From: an uncultured Bacteroidales bacterium
GTDB lineage: Bacteria; Bacteroidota; Bacteroidia; Bacteroidales; WCHB1-69
Assembly (NCBI GenBank): GCA_937901455.1
Contig: CALDIA010000058.1
Location: forward strand, 1 to 42,084
DNA: 42,084 nucleotides
Reading direction: 5' to 3'
The notes below the pieces were generated by a model, which was not told the origin of the DNA, ran no database searches, and saw nothing but the letters and a program-made list of their open reading frames with translations. Made by a program: the position numbers and the translations under genes. The stretch's first letter is position 1, and the number at the start of each line of letters is the position of its first letter. Below are positions 41,709 through 42,084 of this stretch, one piece after another.

Positions 41709-42084
41709 TTAGGAAAGTTTTGATATGATTTGGTCTATGGTCAGCGATTCTTGAGTGCCGCTTTCCATATCTTTGATGGTCAGTGTGCTGTTGGTGCGTT
41801 CCTGTTCGCCAGCCATGATGACGAAGGGGATATGCTTGTTGTTGGCGTAGGTCATCTGTTTGCCGATTTTGGCGCTGTCGGGGAAGATTTCGGCGGCAAT
41901 ACCTGCGGTGCGAAGCTGTCGCAATGCCCCCAAAGCGTAGCGTTCATCCTCATTGCCAAAGTTGATAAAGAGTACCTTGACAGGGTTCAGGATATTGTCG
42001 GGGAATAGGTTGAGCTCGTTGAGTACATCGTAGATACGCTCGGCTCCATAGGAGACCGGGCTTCGTGTACTTTGCGTACATTTT
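41709..42084 (-). CDS. hisS: Histidyl-tRNA synthetase, C-terminal part (gene runs off the right edge)
   Basis: The visible segment encodes the end of the catalytic domain (VSYGAERIYDVLNELN) and most of the anticodon-binding domain: VKVLFINFGNED, AEIFPDSAKIGKQMTYAN (residues typical of HGTP_anticodon), IPFVIMAGEQE and a terminal SLTIDQIISKL. HisRS charges tRNA-His. The sequence up to 42056 agrees with the family; the last 28 bases (42057-42084) encode KCTQSTRSP where a GVG-type motif is expected, so the true gene boundary there is doubtful. Confidence 0.9.
   Translation of the reverse strand, partial: KCTQSTRSPVSYGAERIYDVLNELNLFPDNILNPVKVLFINFGNEDERYALGALRQLRTAGIAAEIFPDSAKIGKQMTYANNKHIPFVIMAGEQERTNSTLTIKDMESGTQESLTIDQIISKLS

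Noticed and set aside
1..42084. CRISPR arrays, restriction or toxin-antitoxin modules, phage genes, transposases
   Set aside because: I looked for short spaced direct repeats and typical proteins and found none; the window is mostly conserved chromosomal backbone.

Overview
The window reads as chromosomal DNA from a member of the Bacteroidota, most likely order Bacteroidales; I cannot name the genus. Evidence: many start sites are preceded by the Bacteroidota promoter -7 box TAnnTTTG instead of an E. coli-type -10 box; Shine-Dalgarno sequences are mostly absent; there is a TonB-dependent transporter with a carboxypeptidase-regulatory-like N-terminal domain, a remnant of a type IX secretion (T9SS) C-terminal sorting domain, a rhomboid-rhomboid-endonuclease cluster, and a highly conserved small acidic DUF2795 protein. 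Gene density is very high: no gap without a gene exceeds about 180 bases. I see no prophage, integrase, CRISPR array, rRNA or recognisable defence island.

Layout. 1-3.6 kb (minus strand): the 5' part of a GH43 glycosidase, an AAA ATPase of the PRRYGKT type, and a broken FG-GAP surface protein whose T9SS sorting domain is frameshifted and cut off just before the ATPase promoter. 3.6-5.3 kb (minus): pdxJ (vitamin B6) overlapping a radical SAM gene. 5.4-10.2 kb (plus): TonB-dependent receptor, small outer-membrane barrel, NhaD-type Na+/H+ antiporter. 10.2-14.2 kb (minus): an apparent operon of DUF349 protein, DUF2147 protein, an S4-domain RNA-binding protein and nadA. 14.4-16.4 kb (plus): glyA and pcm. 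16.4-16.8 kb (minus): a small lipoprotein. 16.9-22.2 kb (plus): a sugar nucleotidyltransferase, dnaA, recJ and a GT4 glycosyltransferase. 22.2-25.3 kb (minus): a cobalamin adenosyltransferase, DUF2795, a lone CoA-transferase alpha subunit and an unrecognised exported protein. 25.3-32.3 kb (plus): tRNA-Lys(CTT), nadB, mtaB, M16 peptidase, recR and an exported beta-helix protein. 32.3-34.4 kb (minus): aroA, a 46-residue lipoprotein and a barrel protein. 34.5-38.5 kb (plus): four overlapping genes (two rhomboid proteases, a membrane-anchored EEP hydrolase, a TPR lipoprotein). 38.5 kb to the end (minus): hisS C-terminus, DUF389 membrane protein and a YgiQ-type radical SAM protein.

Functionally this is mostly housekeeping: NAD synthesis (nadA and nadB, in separate operons), pyridoxal phosphate, serine/glycine and one-carbon metabolism, shikimate pathway, replication initiation and recombination (dnaA, recJ, recR), tRNA modification (mtaB) and protein repair (pcm), mixed with cell-envelope proteins typical of the phylum. 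The most unusual points are a perfect 19-bp inverted repeat inside the signal-peptide region of the DUF2147 gene; two genes whose -7 box lies only 4-5 nt from the ATG, implying leaderless mRNAs; a mirrored divergent promoter between aroA and a rhomboid gene; the ATPase breakpoint that removed a T9SS sorting domain; a CoA-transferase alpha gene with no beta partner; and the last 28 bases of the window, which do not continue hisS. I did not find an obviously new multi-gene system. The best candidates for undescribed function are the rhomboid/EEP/TPR-lipoprotein cluster and the mini-lipoprotein/barrel pair.
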